Below, one piece after another: positions 45,455-57,027 of a DNA stretch of 64,000 nucleotides. The translations under genes and the position numbers were made by a program. How positions within the stretch are numbered: the first letter of the stretch is position 1; each line of letters starts with the position of its first letter. The notes under the pieces were generated by a model, which worked only from the letters and a program-made list of their open reading frames with translations, did not search any database and was not told where the DNA came from. Origin of the DNA: Cryptomeria japonica (taxonomy: Eukaryota; Streptophyta; Pinopsida; Cupressales; Cupressaceae); NCBI RefSeq assembly GCF_030272615.1, contig NC_081413.1:21828501-21892500 (forward strand), read 5' to 3'.

Positions 45455-45905
45455 TGTTGGTGTAAATAAATATTCATTATGGATATTATTACACTTTACT
45501 TAAGTTAACATAGGATAATGCATCTCTTCGTAGTTTGGATTTGAGACACTTAGGGAAGTGTGCACATAGGGATAGAGCTTGTAGGAGAAATTCCACCTTT
45601 TGTGGTCTTATTTTGCTATTACACTCCACATTCAGTGGGTCATCCACCTCTTATGGAATATTATATTTTTTCTCCTACCTACCCCTAGTATTTCTTACCT
45701 ACCCTTGTTTCTCATTGAGCCACATGTCATGATTGTGTGCTCGTACATCCATATGGCCTTGCCTATATAAGAAGGCCTATGTTCATTGTATTGGTGAATC
45801 CATTTGATCATTTTCATATTGATGAGACTACAGTTTGTTCTTGTCATTCTTTTGTCTCTATTTTAATACTTTTCATTGTTCCCTTGATCTTGGCAAAATC
45901 TCACA
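45455..45905 (+). mobile_element. Copia element 3, 3' LTR (full length)
   Basis: 451 bp, with a TATA box CCTATATAAGAAGG at about 45763-45776. Followed by the GGAAG duplication. Confidence 0.94.
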
Positions 45906-45910
45906 GGAAG

Positions 45911-46899
45911 GATAAAACCTTATGCGATTTTGCAGCTAGTTATAACTTTTAAATACAACAATTGTAATTAATGTAACTACTATTTATGCTTTTCTCTATG
46001 ATACTTTTGTATAGTTGAATAAGACAAGTACCATTTATTTGATAGTGTTGTTGAGATTGAGTTAAGAGTTAACCCCTATTTAATTAGGATATGAAACATC
46101 TCTTGATACCATCACAGCCATATTTAATATAAATGGCTAAGTATGTGTAAATTATCTAATCTATGAACTAGACTAATATAATAATATGGAGTTGTATCAT
46201 AGGGTAAAGGAAATTAGAAGATTAAGAATATTTTTAAAAAAATCATATATATAATTGTATTTCCTTCAAAAATACCTATAATAGATTATTGGAAGCCCAT
46301 TTAGAATTAGGAATAATAAGGGTGATGAGGTTTGATTTCAAATCTCAATATCCTTGGATGGCAATGCCATGGTATAGGTTTTCTAAATTGGAAAACTCTA
46401 CATATGTACTAATATTAAATTGAGTTAGGATTTCCTAAAAACCTTGTACCTAGATATGTTTGGATCTCCATGCCTAGAAAGATGCATAATGGATAATGTT
46501 TATTATTGTTGACAAAAACTAGTTGACCTTTATTCTCCATGTAATAAGATCTTGTATCGAATTTTGTGTATTAATGAAAATTAATATTAATTGCTAACAT
46601 TTAATTAACTCTCTAGGATGAGCGATAAAGTATAAGATCGGGATGAGCAATAAAGCGTAGCTTAGGATAAACATATAAACATGATGAGGCTAATTAAGAG
46701 GACTAAAAAGAGCTAATAAAGTCTATAGAAGAATAGGAAAAGAAGAAAAGAAAACTATTAGCCAAGGTAAAATCAAATTCTTCTAAATAGAAAGCTCCCC
46801 CTCCTTCCAAAGATAATTCTCATGAAATAATTGTAATAGATAAGAAGAAGCAAAAAGTCATGATACTTTAAGAAAAGGTAAATCAATACCTTTCTAAGA
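45911..46899. other. Unassigned A+T-rich spacer
   Basis: No gene is supported. A short near-repeat (GATGAGCGATAAAG / GATGAGCAATAAAG) occurs at about 46617 and 46642. Confidence 0.4.
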
Positions 46900-47716
46900 A
46901 GAGCCATTGAGGGACCTTTCAACTCCTTCTAACACTCTCAAATGGTTGAAAACGAACCTTGAGAGGAGAAAGAAAGTGTTATTGTTAAGAAAGTGAGCCT
47001 ACAAGACATGGTGGTGGAAATATATACACTAAGGAGGGATAAAAAGAAAGAACATTATATACCAACATGAGAAACAGTGACAAGCATAGGCACCCCAATA
47101 GTTAGTAATGATGATACATATATGCCAACTATTTATAGAATATCTAAGGAAAACCTGGGTAAACAAACAAGAATGAGGAAGACTGCTTTATTTGATGTTG
47201 TTATGGAGACATTCAAGTCTAGAATGCAAAAGGACAAACAAACTAAATAAGAATTAAAAGACCAATTGACTTAGATGAGGCAACTCATCAAAATCTTCGT
47301 TGCTCCTTTCACTACCCATTTGTTGTGTCAAATGTACCCACCTTAGTGCTAAAAGAGTAAATTGACTCCCGGTATGTGATGAAGGACAAGGTGGTTGTCA
47401 TAGACTCATGGGAGAATCACCAACTAAGTAAGGTAAGACTATTATTGGTTAAATCCTATGATGTATATTAAGAATCAAATAAATTAGAGGTGTAAATGTC
47501 TACATTAGCTACCTAATGAGATGTCCAAAAATTTGAAAAATAAATAAGGCCATTGAAGGAAATAAGGGATATGGATGATGAAGAGATTGAGCACGTAGAC
47601 ATTCTTGCGGAAGAAAGTTTTGAATTTATTATAAAGAGAATTGATAGCCTAAAATTTAAGAGGGATGTTATAAAGTATTATAGAATTGTAGTTTTAAAAG
47701 AGCACATGTATGTGTA
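46900..47716 (+). pseudogene. Heavily decayed coding remnant, unknown (possibly accessory ORF of an LTR element)
   Basis: Short collinear coding-like pieces in one or two phases include TIYRISKENLGKQTRMRKTA with LFDVVMETFKSRMQKDKQ, YVMKDKVVVIDSWENHQ and IRDMDDEEIEHVDILAEESF. They are separated by TAG/TAA codons. The composition (charged, probably helical) is like the C-terminal part of the accessory ORF at 53260-53968, but no alignment was made. The right end is cut by the LTR at 47722. Confidence 0.35.
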
Positions 47717-47721
47717 GGATC

Positions 47722-48881
47722 TGTCGGCTTGATGACAATTTTTTGATGTAATAGATTGATTGATGACTTGTTTTAGGTTTCCATTGATGGAAACTATGTT
47801 TTGATATTCATCTAAGTCTTTTTGGCCAACCGGTAGAGCATAACTAGTAGAGGACATAGTTTACCAGTGAACCAATAAATAGGACTTCAACCGGTAAACT
47901 AGAACAAAGTTGTATTCAAGAAACTAGTATTAACGATCAATAAAGGGTTAGGTGATACACTTTTGCAGGAGTATTGGAGATTGCATTAGGTAGCTATATT
48001 TCACACCATAGCACCAGATATAATAGGATGAGTGAGTTATGATGTACAAAGTAGTCAATCATGAAGAACAACTAAGCAGTAGAACAAAGTCATGAAGATT
48101 GGTAAACTGGTAACAATTATGTTTTATTTTTAAGTTTTTATGTCCGTGGTCGACATAAGTAAAGTGTGTATTGCAAGATTGTCCATATTCATTGAGCCTA
48201 GGAAATTGTTCCAAGGTTGTTAGCCGACTAAGTTAATGTCTATAAAAAGTCTGATGAGTTATGAGATGAGGTATGAGATCGAAGGTGAATATTAAGAGTT
48301 TGATTGTGCGATAATCTGAGAAGCTTTGTATGTGTTGTTGATGTATTGAGAAGAACTGAAGTGGATCATATCAAGCACAGAGGTGCTACAGGCAAATGAT
48401 TTTACTATTTTTTCCTAATAGTTGTAGTAGTCAAAAACCTTAACCAAGTAGGTCCTAACAGGCTTGAAATTGTAAATCCCCTAATAGGGTAGCTCATTAA
48501 CTTGAGTCTAAATCCTCTTGCAAGGATGCTGCTAATAGGGAAAATCTTTTAACGGGGCTGAGGTAAATCCCTTAACTAGGTGACTCTTAATAGGGTCTGC
48601 TCCTAACTGGGCATATTTGTATGACCTTAACCAGTAAAAGATTTCTATTCTACAGATAGTGAATCTTGTGGGTATTAAATCCCACAGTGATTTTTCTCTT
48701 TTGGGATTCCATGTATAAATCTTTTTGTATGTGGAGCTTAATATATTGGGTATTAGCTTATGTGGTGATATTTATTTTATGTTTATTAATCTTTAAATTA
48801 TTTAAAGTGGTGATCAGATTTGTGTTGTGGTTTTTTCTTGCACTGATTCACACCCCCTCTCAGTGCCTTATAAGTTCATCA
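47722..48881 (+). mobile_element. Copia element 4, 5' LTR
   Basis: Collinear with 57672-58818. TATA-like TCTATAAAAAG at about 48239. The repeated phrase of the type TCC(C/T)AACAGG / CCCTTAACTAGG runs over 48430-48640. The shared module is at 48684-48735 and the CACCCCCTCTCAG block at about 48850. Confidence 0.9.
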
Positions 48882-48883
48882 AT

Positions 48884-48895
48884 TGGTATCAAATC
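48884..48895 (+). promoter_or_regulatory. Primer binding site, copia element 4
   Basis: TGGTATCAAATC, similar to the initiator-Met tRNA complement with two changes, 2 nt after the LTR. Confidence 0.75.
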
Positions 48896-48943
48896 CTAAT
48901 TCCCTTAAGGCTTAACCACTTGGGAAAGATCCCTAAGGCTATC

Positions 48944-50242
48944 ATGGGGGACATGAGTTATTAAGAGATGTTTAACTAGCTTGCAGAAGCTAAGGAAGCC
49001 CTAGATACTTTGAAAGGCAAGTATAAAGCCTCACTTCCTCAGACAATAGAGCTTGCAGATCAATTGATGGAGTTTACTGAAAATAGTTCTTCTGCTGAAG
49101 CAAACATGGAGGCATTGGTTACTAAAGTTTAAAAATTGAATGATGAGAAGGCAAACTTTATGAGAGAGATGAAAGCCCTAACCATCAGTATGAGTCAAGA
49201 TCTTTAAGAAAGGAGGGAAGTTGAAGACAAGATCAGAGAAAAAGAACATGAGATCTCTAAGATGAACCGAGATATTTTTGACTGGCATGCACATCTTCAT
49301 GAGGACAAAGAAGAAATAAAGGCTGGTCTAGATATGGCAATGTCTCTAAGAGAAACTTTGATGAAAAATAATGAAGATCTTACAAAGGAACTTGTTGAAG
49401 CTAATGAAACACTTTGAAATTTTAACAAGAGCTCTACTATGCTTGATGAGCAAATCCAGTCACAGAGGATGAATGGAGATACACATGGCTTGGGATACAC
49501 TACTTTTGAGAAAGGTGAGCCTTCTGGTACAAAGGACAATATTGAAGATGGTAAATATGCACCTAAGATTCATAAATTCACTGCTAAGAAACCACACAAA
49601 CCAATATGCTTTAGTTATCATAAGCCAAGACATACTATTAATGTTTGTAGATCTAATGTTGTTAATGATTATAGACCTAATGCCCATCAAGTATACAAAC
49701 CTAGAATATTTAATGGATAATGTTACACTTGCAACATGTATGGGCATAGAGTTATTGAATGTAGGTATGGAGAAAATAATCGAACACCCCACATGAATCA
49801 AAGATCTAGTGGAGATTGGCAAAGAACTTTTAATGATCAGAGAAATGCAAATTGGTAGAGATCCTATGATAACAGGTCTAGTCCTTATGAGATGGAAAAG
49901 AGAATGAATGTGATTTGCACAATCTATCATAACTACGGTCATGTAGCTTTGAATTTTAGAAGAAGCACTAGTAGAGGTAATGTTGGACCCTGGAGAGCAT
50001 CTGGTATGGCATGTTTTCATTGTCACCAACCAGGATACCTCGCAAAGTTTTGCAAAGCTAAAATGAGTGAACCGCTAAATCAATCTGCTGACCAGAAAGG
50101 GAAGATGAAAGTTGATGTGGAAGAGACTAGAGAAGAGATGAACAAGATCTGGAAAAAGAAGAGTGATGAAAAAACTGAAGACAAACCATTGGAAGATCCT
50201 AATTCTTCATCTAGTGTGGAGAACTCATCATCGACAAACTAA
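48944..50242 (+). pseudogene. Copia element 4 Gag: coiled coil plus four zinc-knuckle-like boxes
   Basis: One phase from ATG 48944 to TAA 50240. The N-terminal 160 codons are predicted helical/coiled (LAEAKEALDTLKGKYKASLP, KIREKEHEISKMNRDIFD). Four knuckle-like boxes follow. At about 49606 CFSYHKPRHTINVC has its second Cys as Tyr. At about 49723 CYTCNMYGHRVIEC is intact. At about 49915 CTIYHNYGHVALNF has two Cys lost. At about 50011 CFHCHQPGYLAKFC has His as Tyr. An acidic/Ser-rich tail ends it. The usual copia capsid N-terminus was not found. Stops include TAA, TAG and TGA at 48962, 48977, 49127, 49202, 49415, 49718 and 49856. Confidence 0.7.
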
Positions 50243-50709
50243 GTTGTTAAAAGGCTTAGGGGGAGCTTAATGTCACATCCATTTCTGGACCCCCTATATG
50301 ATGTGTGGTAAGATAAATTTCCATATCTTTATGCATTATGATATTGAGAAGTGGTTTTATGATCAAACCAGTAGGTTTGATGTGATATGAGAATTGATAG
50401 TATATTGAATGGTGTTTTACAGTTTGTTTGTTTATACAACCGGGAATAGAATTTAATGCAGTAGATAATGTAAAAGGAATTTTTGAATATCATTTATCAC
50501 TTTTCATTCTTGAGAGAACTCAGAGAGAGAAAAGAGAAGAGAAGAGCTTGTGTGAGTAGCATTTGATCAGATTTATAGAAGATTTGGAGTGATCTATGAT
50601 CGGTAATCGGTGAAAGTGCATTCTCAATGTTGAAACCCTCATTGTTGAAGCATTGAAAGGTATTTATCTTAGAATCTGTCTATCTATTTCAAAGTCTGAG
50701 TCTTTAAAG
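50243..50709. other. Spacer between Gag and accessory ORF, pol missing
   Basis: Where protease-integrase-RT should lie there are only about 470 bp without coding. A polypurine-like run (CTTAGGGGGAGCTTAATG) is at about 50257. This marks the site of a pol deletion or of a recombination that created the element. Confidence 0.5.
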
Positions 50710-51002
50710 ATGGATGCACAACATCTGGTAGATGTTACATTCAGACCTCGTCCAGAGTTTAAGAGGCACCCTTTTAAATCCATTGAAACCGATCCCGGTG
50801 GAGCCCTATCTAGAGTACCATATGGAGTTTTGCATGTATAGGTTATTAGATCATGCATTCACTGTAAGTTGGAAGATCTTGGAATTTATGCTATATTTGA
50901 TCAATATAGGGTAATGTGTGACAAGGATGGAGTATTTAAAGAACAATATAGGAGGATTACCGATAGAGCTTTTCACCATGCACTAAACTCTATTGATGAT
51001 TT
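50710..51002 (+). pseudogene. Copia element 4 accessory ORF, part 1
   Basis: ATG 50710 opens a frame (MDAQHLVDVTFRPRPEFKRH) with one TAG at 50839. It reaches the solo-LTR TSD at 50998-51002 and continues in phase at 52612. No signal peptide or membrane segment is clear. Product family not recognised. Confidence 0.5.
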
Positions 51003-52606
51003 TGATAACTCAATGATGAACCACTAGTACCAAACCGGTACTGAGAGGGGGGGGTGAATCAGTACAAACACAAATACAGTCCAAAACTGGTTTGACAACA
51101 AATACTCCAAACGACTGACAAACACGAATACTTAATCAACACAGACTGCAACCGGTAAAGCCAAGAGTGTCTAAAACAAGCATTGACCGGTTGAACACTT
51201 AGCTTTTCATTTAACTCAAAACAAAACTACCATTTCACCCTCATGCATGAATAGGTAAACGATCCTTTGATCATCACAACTGTTAGTTCAGTATGCTTTA
51301 TAGACAGGCATAAAACATAGAACCATCATATGCTCAACAGGTAGTAACAAAGCATCACAAGATAAAAGCATCACACATAACACACATATTTTTCACGTGG
51401 AAACCCAATTGGGAAAAACCACGGTGGGGATGAATACCCACAAGTTGCTTTTGAGCTCTTTTGAAGTCCGTTCTGTTAGTAGCCTTGTTCGGTTAAAGAC
51501 ATTACAATAGGTTCTGCTAGGAACCGATCCTGTTAGGGATCACCTGGTTAAGGGATAGCAATAATACCTAGTTAAGGGTTAAACCCGGTAGGGTCACCTT
51601 GTTAGAGGATTTCAAGAACTCAATAGCTAAAGGATCTCCAGAGCTCTATAGCTTCTCAGAACTCATTAACCTCGAGTTACCCGGTTAAGGGATTTGAATC
51701 AAGCCTGTTAGGACCACCCTATTAGGGGATTTTGCAACAAGCCAGTTAAGGCTACCTTGTTAGGGGATTTTACAGCTATTGAAGTGGTTAGAGATCAACA
51801 GGAATTATAATGATCTGTTAACAGCACTCAATGCTAATGCAAATCCATTTAGGCTCCTCTTCTCCTTTTGCACATTCACTTTGCAGATATCTCTTCTCTC
51901 CTTTGGTCTGGCAAGAATCACGTATCACTTCCCTTGGATACACATTCACAACTTTTGTCAACAACCCTAGAAAGAAACACAACATCGACCTTATAGGAAA
52001 CAGACAGGTCGGTAGCAAAAACCCTAAACCCTAAACCTGTTAGGTTAAGCAATTCAAGCAGTTCAATCCTAACCATTGAATCATATTGCATTAAATGCAA
52101 CAGTCTTGAATTGATCTCAAGACATTCTCCATCATCCATTTTCCACTGATTTCATGGTGGCTGATAACCCATCACACGTTATCACTATTTGACAGACTTC
52201 GCACATTCCTGAGGTAGATAGGAATAATCTTCTTCATGTTAGATCCTTCACGCGCACAGAGCTTACATGGCAACACGATCTGTTTTCCATTATACTGCTA
52301 ACTCATCACACGAAGATCATTGATTGAGTCACACAGACATGAGGTACTCCAACCGAAAATCCTAAAGTGGAAGCTACCTACCAACCAGTAGTCATACAAT
52401 GCTTCCATGTGTTGGTTCCCATAACTACATGCCGGTTCATCTTGAACAAATATACTGCTTCACTTTGGCATATAAACCGGTTCATACATATGCCAGTTCC
52501 CTCTTCTCACATATCACATATGTTGGTTCACTTCATGACACATATTGACATCAATGACAACATACAATGTTATTATGTCTTCATGCCCGTTCACATAATG
52601 CCAACA
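51003..52606 (-). mobile_element. Reverse-oriented solo copia-type LTR
   Basis: Perfect TSD GATTT (50998-51002 and 52607-52611). On the minus strand it runs TGTTGGCATTATGTG ... GAGTTATCA, 1604 bp. It has the CACCCCCCCCTCTCAG block (51034-51055) and the shared module (51371-51427), and many AGGGGATTT / GTTAAGG phrases like the LTR of element 4. It is a related but distinct family. Short open frames inside it (for example 51779-51970 and 52367-52600) are not genes. Confidence 0.85.
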
Positions 52607-53968
52607 GATTTTGATGATGATCTTGCGAGATATGTTTTGAGTCATGTGCATGACCATTTTATGTGGCTTGATCGACCACATAAAATCACCAATGAAGTAA
52701 TTCATGCAGTAACTGGATTGTGTTCCATTGGTGAAGTTCCGGTACTGAGATCAGTTCCTAAGAATGATGTTGAAAAGCTAACCAAGTCATAATGGGATGG
52801 AAGAGCTATGACTGTTAATGAGATTTATTACCCCATAGTGAAATTCTATTCCATGGTTATAGGATATCGGGCATATCATTCTAGGAGGATGAATGACATC
52901 CATACTACAACCATCCATACTGGTTATCGGATGATCAAGGAAAATGTTTGTTATGATTTGTCTAAGGCATTAAGAAATCAGTTAGTGCTCAATCTTGAAT
53001 CCATCAAGAAAGGCAAAAGACTGAAGTTTAAATATGGACAACTGATTATTGGATTGTTCTTCTATTTTCATAATTTCTTTCCTGGTATCGGTGATGTTCG
53101 GGTGGTCTAAGGACACAACGGTATTATTACAAATGAAGAACATCATTAGGATTTTAGGTAATGGTTTTGATAAGATTTCTTGGGGTTATTTCAAATATTT
53201 TGAGAAAAAGATGCATGCAAGAGAAAGGATACCGACATAGGTTGTGAGTAGATATGAGGACATGTCAGATGAAGGTAGTTAATCCTAGGACAACTTGGGT
53301 GTTGCTTATGGGCTACGAAGTTACAGAAGATCATACTGAGGACATGCTGGTTGAATATGTTCAGATGACTGAACAAAAGGAACAGGAACTGAAGAGAGGA
53401 GAATAAAATCAAACTAAGAAAGAGCCACTAGTATTCACTCAAACAGTTGATACATAGACACCACCAGTAATGGAAAAGGAGAAGACACAAGAGAAGAAAG
53501 AAGAGGAATTGAAAACATAACCTAAACTATTATGTATGCATTGAGTTCAACAAAACTAATGGAGATTGTAACTTCTATGTGATCTAAAGCTAAGAAGAAA
53601 ATAATGAAGGAACAATAAAAGGAAGCTCACTCAATACAATGTGCAGTTGAGATTTTGTCTAGTCTGTTACTGGAGATAGACACAAATAGACTGTCTACAC
53701 TGATTGATAAGTTAGGTCAATTAGTTGCTAATGCTAGTGAATAGATGAATTTTTTTGAAGATGCAGTATTTTTTATTGTTGAAAAGGAATATAAGAAGAA
53801 GAGAACAGAATAGTTGATGAATGATATTGATAAAGACAATTTTTCTCTAATGATTAATAAAGATCATATTAAAGATGCAATTGAAACTAGAGGTAAAATC
53901 CTATCCACCATTGCAAAGTTTTCATTATTTTATGATGTTCTGATGAAAAGGAAGCAAGAAGCTGAAAA
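52607..53968 (+). pseudogene. Copia element 4 accessory ORF, part 2
   Basis: In phase with part 1 across the TSD. Blocks: DDLARYVLSHVHDHFMW, KITNEVIHAVTGLCS, VNEIYYPIVKFYSMVIGY, YDLSKALRNQLVLNLESIKK, FKYGQLIIGLFFYFHNFFPG (52612-53090). A TAA at 52790 and a frameshift near 53100 break it. It resumes with RILGNGFDKISWGYFKYFEK and then a charged, Lys/Glu-rich tail (53300-53520) and a helical part (KLGQLVANASE, 53700-53960). The block order resembles the accessory ORF at 7946-9397. It is cut at 53968 by the next nested element. Confidence 0.5.
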
Positions 53969-54396
53969 TGATGCAGGAACATCCCTGGTCGATGAGCAAT
54001 CTTGTATCAACCAAAAATATTTCCTTTCAGTTTTGTTATTGCTTAGTTCCTTGTGCAGTTTTTTGTGTTGTTACTGGTATGTACTAGTAGTTGCTTGTTC
54101 TTCATGGAAGATCTTGTTAGCAATATCCTTGTAGTTTCATGTGGTTGATTCTAGATTTCTAGTTCATGTGGGTTCTTCTCCGGTCATTTATCACTTCTGG
54201 TTGACTGTTTCTGGGTTCCCAAGACATTAATTGTACTTGCTAGTTGGTATTCCTTCACTACCCACGTGATTCTTGGCATGTGGATCCATCTTGGGTCTTG
54301 TCCAATGTTCTTTGGCATGTGGCCAACCTTCCTACTGATCCGCATCACTTGGTTGTTATTTTCTAGAAATATTTCTTAAATCTTAGTTCCGACCTA

Positions 54397-55390
54397 GGGT
54401 GAACTCACAAAGCTGTTTCCCACTTTTTGGTATGTCCTGATTTTTGCAGAAATCATACATTTTTAAAAAACTATAATGATTTAAGCTTTAAGAGGTCCCA
54501 TTTGAAGTAATTAATTGAAGAGAGTTAAATCAAAGGCTCTTAGATCAAAATTTCTTGGATAGAACCTCTCTACTTCTAAATCATACTTGCAATGGAGTCT
54601 CCTTTGCATCTATCAAATACTGATAAAAAACCAATTTTACATTAGCTTTTGGGGGGTCAAATTAATTCATTTTAATTTTAATTTTTTTAAAGTATTTAGT
54701 CCTTATTATAAGCTTTCCAAATAGTATAACTTTTAATATGTTTAATTTCATTAATATATTTTTATTTTATTTCTTATGAATGTAGGTTTTTCACCGAACA
54801 TGAACTTCTTTGTTCAATGCATTGGGAAAAATAGTAAACTAATTCAAAAAAATTTTGAAAAATATCTATGCACTAGGTATTGGTGTTTTATTTCTAACAA
54901 AAAAAAGAAAATTGAATTTTGATATATATAGAACAAGTTATGTGTTCAAACGTACACCTATATCCAAATTATAATTAGTTGAACTTCAAAACTTAATAAA
55001 ATAAAAAATATTCAACGTATCACTATCAAACCAAGTGCATGCCCTGTGTATTGATGTTACAAACCAAAATTCAAAAGAATTAAGCTTTTATAATTTATAG
55101 AAAAAAAATTATGCAATTCGAGATACACATCACTCTTAAAAAATGGTGTTTGCTGTAAACAACTACTTTTTGAGGGAGATGGAAAAATCAATAAAATTTT
55201 ATTCAAACAAATTTGCAAAAAATATATTTAGAATCTTCAAACAAGATGTTAAAAATCACTAGTTTATATCATCTTCAAATTCTTAATGGTTTAAAAGTTA
55301 TAGGTGTCAGAAAGTGAAGTTTTTTTTCAAAATATTCATCTAAGTGTCAAAGTTGGTCAAGAAGTGGGAACCAGTATTGTGAGTTCACCC
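54397..55390. mobile_element. TIR DNA transposon (MITE-like), 994 bp
   Basis: Perfect 14-bp terminal inverted repeats GGGTGAACTCACAA. These are followed by a 6-nt divergent stretch and a second matched block (TTCCCACTT), so the TIR is about 30 bp with a gap. It is flanked by CCTA on both sides (54393-54396 and 55391-55394). No transposase is encoded; the interior is A+T-rich. A 3-4 bp duplication would fit a PIF/Harbinger-like or unclassified family. Confidence 0.8.
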
Positions 55391-55780
55391 CCTAATTACA
55401 CGTTTCATTTTCCTGCATTGGTGAATGTAATCTTTTGAGGCCAACTCGGATATGCTCTGGTGGGTATAAATATGATTTTGTGTAATCATTTGTAGGGGCA
55501 GAGGAAGTAGAACTTAGAATAAGGGTTGAGATTCTTATATTATGATCTGCTTGATCTTTAGAGTCCTGGTTGGGGTGTTTCTGGCATGAAGACTGCATGT
55601 AATTGATTAACTACCGAATATTCTTTAATGATAATGTGATGATTGTCAGGAGTTATATGGCTTTGATAGATCTGTTTATATGCATTTTTTATGTTTTCTT
55701 GCTACTTTTAATGTGTCACTCTTGCTAGATAATCCGGTTCACTCTTTTGAGGGTTTTTCACTAGTTATGGTTGCATCAAT

Positions 55781-55792
55781 TGGTATCAGAGC
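55781..55792 (+). promoter_or_regulatory. Primer binding site of the nested short element
   Basis: TGGTATCAGAGC, an exact initiator-Met tRNA complement, 2 nt after an LTR-like end (GTTGCATCA). Confidence 0.85.
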
Positions 55793-57027
55793 TAGTTCGT
55801 GAACCTGTTGTTGGATAGAATATTGTTTGTGCACCGGTTGGTTGGAGAGAAGATAGAGGCAACTTATGGACTTGTTCTAATCACCAAGTGTGAGGCAGAG
55901 CAAGGTTTGCAGGTAGACCACTGATTTTACAGCTTGAACTTGAGGTAGTTAGTGGGTGGAGACTTCAACAAATCGTTGATTGAGGCAGGATCTAGTTTGG
56001 ACCAATAGATCACCATGGAGAGGCAACCAGATGCCCTGGTTAGATCATTGAATCTCTGAGCCAGTTGAAAGTACCTATTGACCGATCATCAAACCAGAGC
56101 AAGTGATGGGACTCACTTTTCAATTAACCCCAAGGGTCTGATGTAGGAGCACTGGTCTAGTTCTTAATGGTTGGGCAATTTTCAATGGAATTGATTGAGA
56201 GCATGGCATTTCTTCATGTTTGATTATTTAGCATTGTGGTTTTAGGTTTATTATCTTTTCTTCATGGTCATTATCATGTTCAAATTTATTATCTTTTGGT
56301 TTTGTTTTTGATATTGTCCTAGTTGGTGTGTTCTTACTAGTTAGCCTGGTTGTATGTTGAGTGAAGATGCTTTCCGGTTGTGGTTGATCTCTCTAACTTG
56401 CAAATCATTTGAGGTGTTTCTTTGGGCCTTGGCCAGTATTCTCGGAGTTCTGTGCATCATTTTGTGTTTTGGAGATTTTTCTTAGTGATTTGATTCGACA
56501 TGTTACCATTGCATATTTCATGATCTGGTTAGTCTTTGGGCAAACTTGATCGAGTTGTAATTATTCACAAATGGTATAAATGGAAGCTTCTGATCATTTG
56601 AAGACAATAGAGAAGTTAGAAGATTGAAGACATAGATTTGAGATTGAGCAGAAATGTAGAACTGGCAAGATTCTGATCTGGTAGGACTGAGGCTAGAAGG
56701 CTGAGGTCCGGATTATGGTAGAATTGATAGACTGTTACTGGAAGCCGATTTGATATGAGGATGATATATGGACCTTGTAATGGCATTGTAAGAATTATTT
56801 GTATCCTAGACTACGATCCAACATGTGGCATGTATAATTCTTCATATTGTAATAAGATTCATTTAGATTGGTTACAGATTATGTGTTATGTGTTGTTATC
56901 AGTTGTTCGTCTTGCTAGTTTTGGCACCTTGTTACCAATTACCGGTATGCTTTGCATGGGTTGTGTATTTAGCTGCAATGTTGGATTGTCCTTCATTGGT
57001 TCTCCCTACCTTGACTACATCAAAAAA

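Larger units (their letters stand above)
39736..45905 (+). mobile_element. Copia element 3, complete, single-frame gag-pol
   Basis: LTRs TGTTGGTGTAAATAAA ... CTCACA (334 and 451 bp) with perfect TSD GGAAG (39731-39735 and 45906-45910). The primer site abuts the 5' LTR and a G-rich polypurine tract abuts the 3' LTR. Gag-pol occupies one phase from 41113 to 45181. The 5' LTR lacks about 117 bp that include the TATA box. LTRs are otherwise very similar, which suggests a more recent insertion than elements 1 and 2. Confidence 0.95.
53969..57022 (+). mobile_element. Nested short LTR element (non-autonomous), copia element 4 interior
   Basis: Flanks GAAAA (53964-53968) and AAAAA (57023-57027) match at 4 of 5 bases, and removing the segment makes the accessory ORF continuous. 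The left LTR-like part is 53969-55778 (TGATGCAGGAAC ... GTTGCATCA, about 812 bp after subtracting the TIR element). A primer site is at 55781. A 360-bp interior without genes follows. The right LTR-like part is 56139-57022 (TGATGTAGGAGC ... CTACATCA, 884 bp). The two parts share order (TATAAAT, then ATCATTTG.AG) but look strongly diverged. Confidence 0.65.

Noticed and set aside
45180-45503. 107-codon open frame after copia element 3 pol
   Set aside because: T/C-rich 3' untranslated sequence that runs into the LTR; no coding features.
51779-52600. Several small open frames on both strands
   Set aside because: They lie inside a solo LTR and have no recognisable domain.
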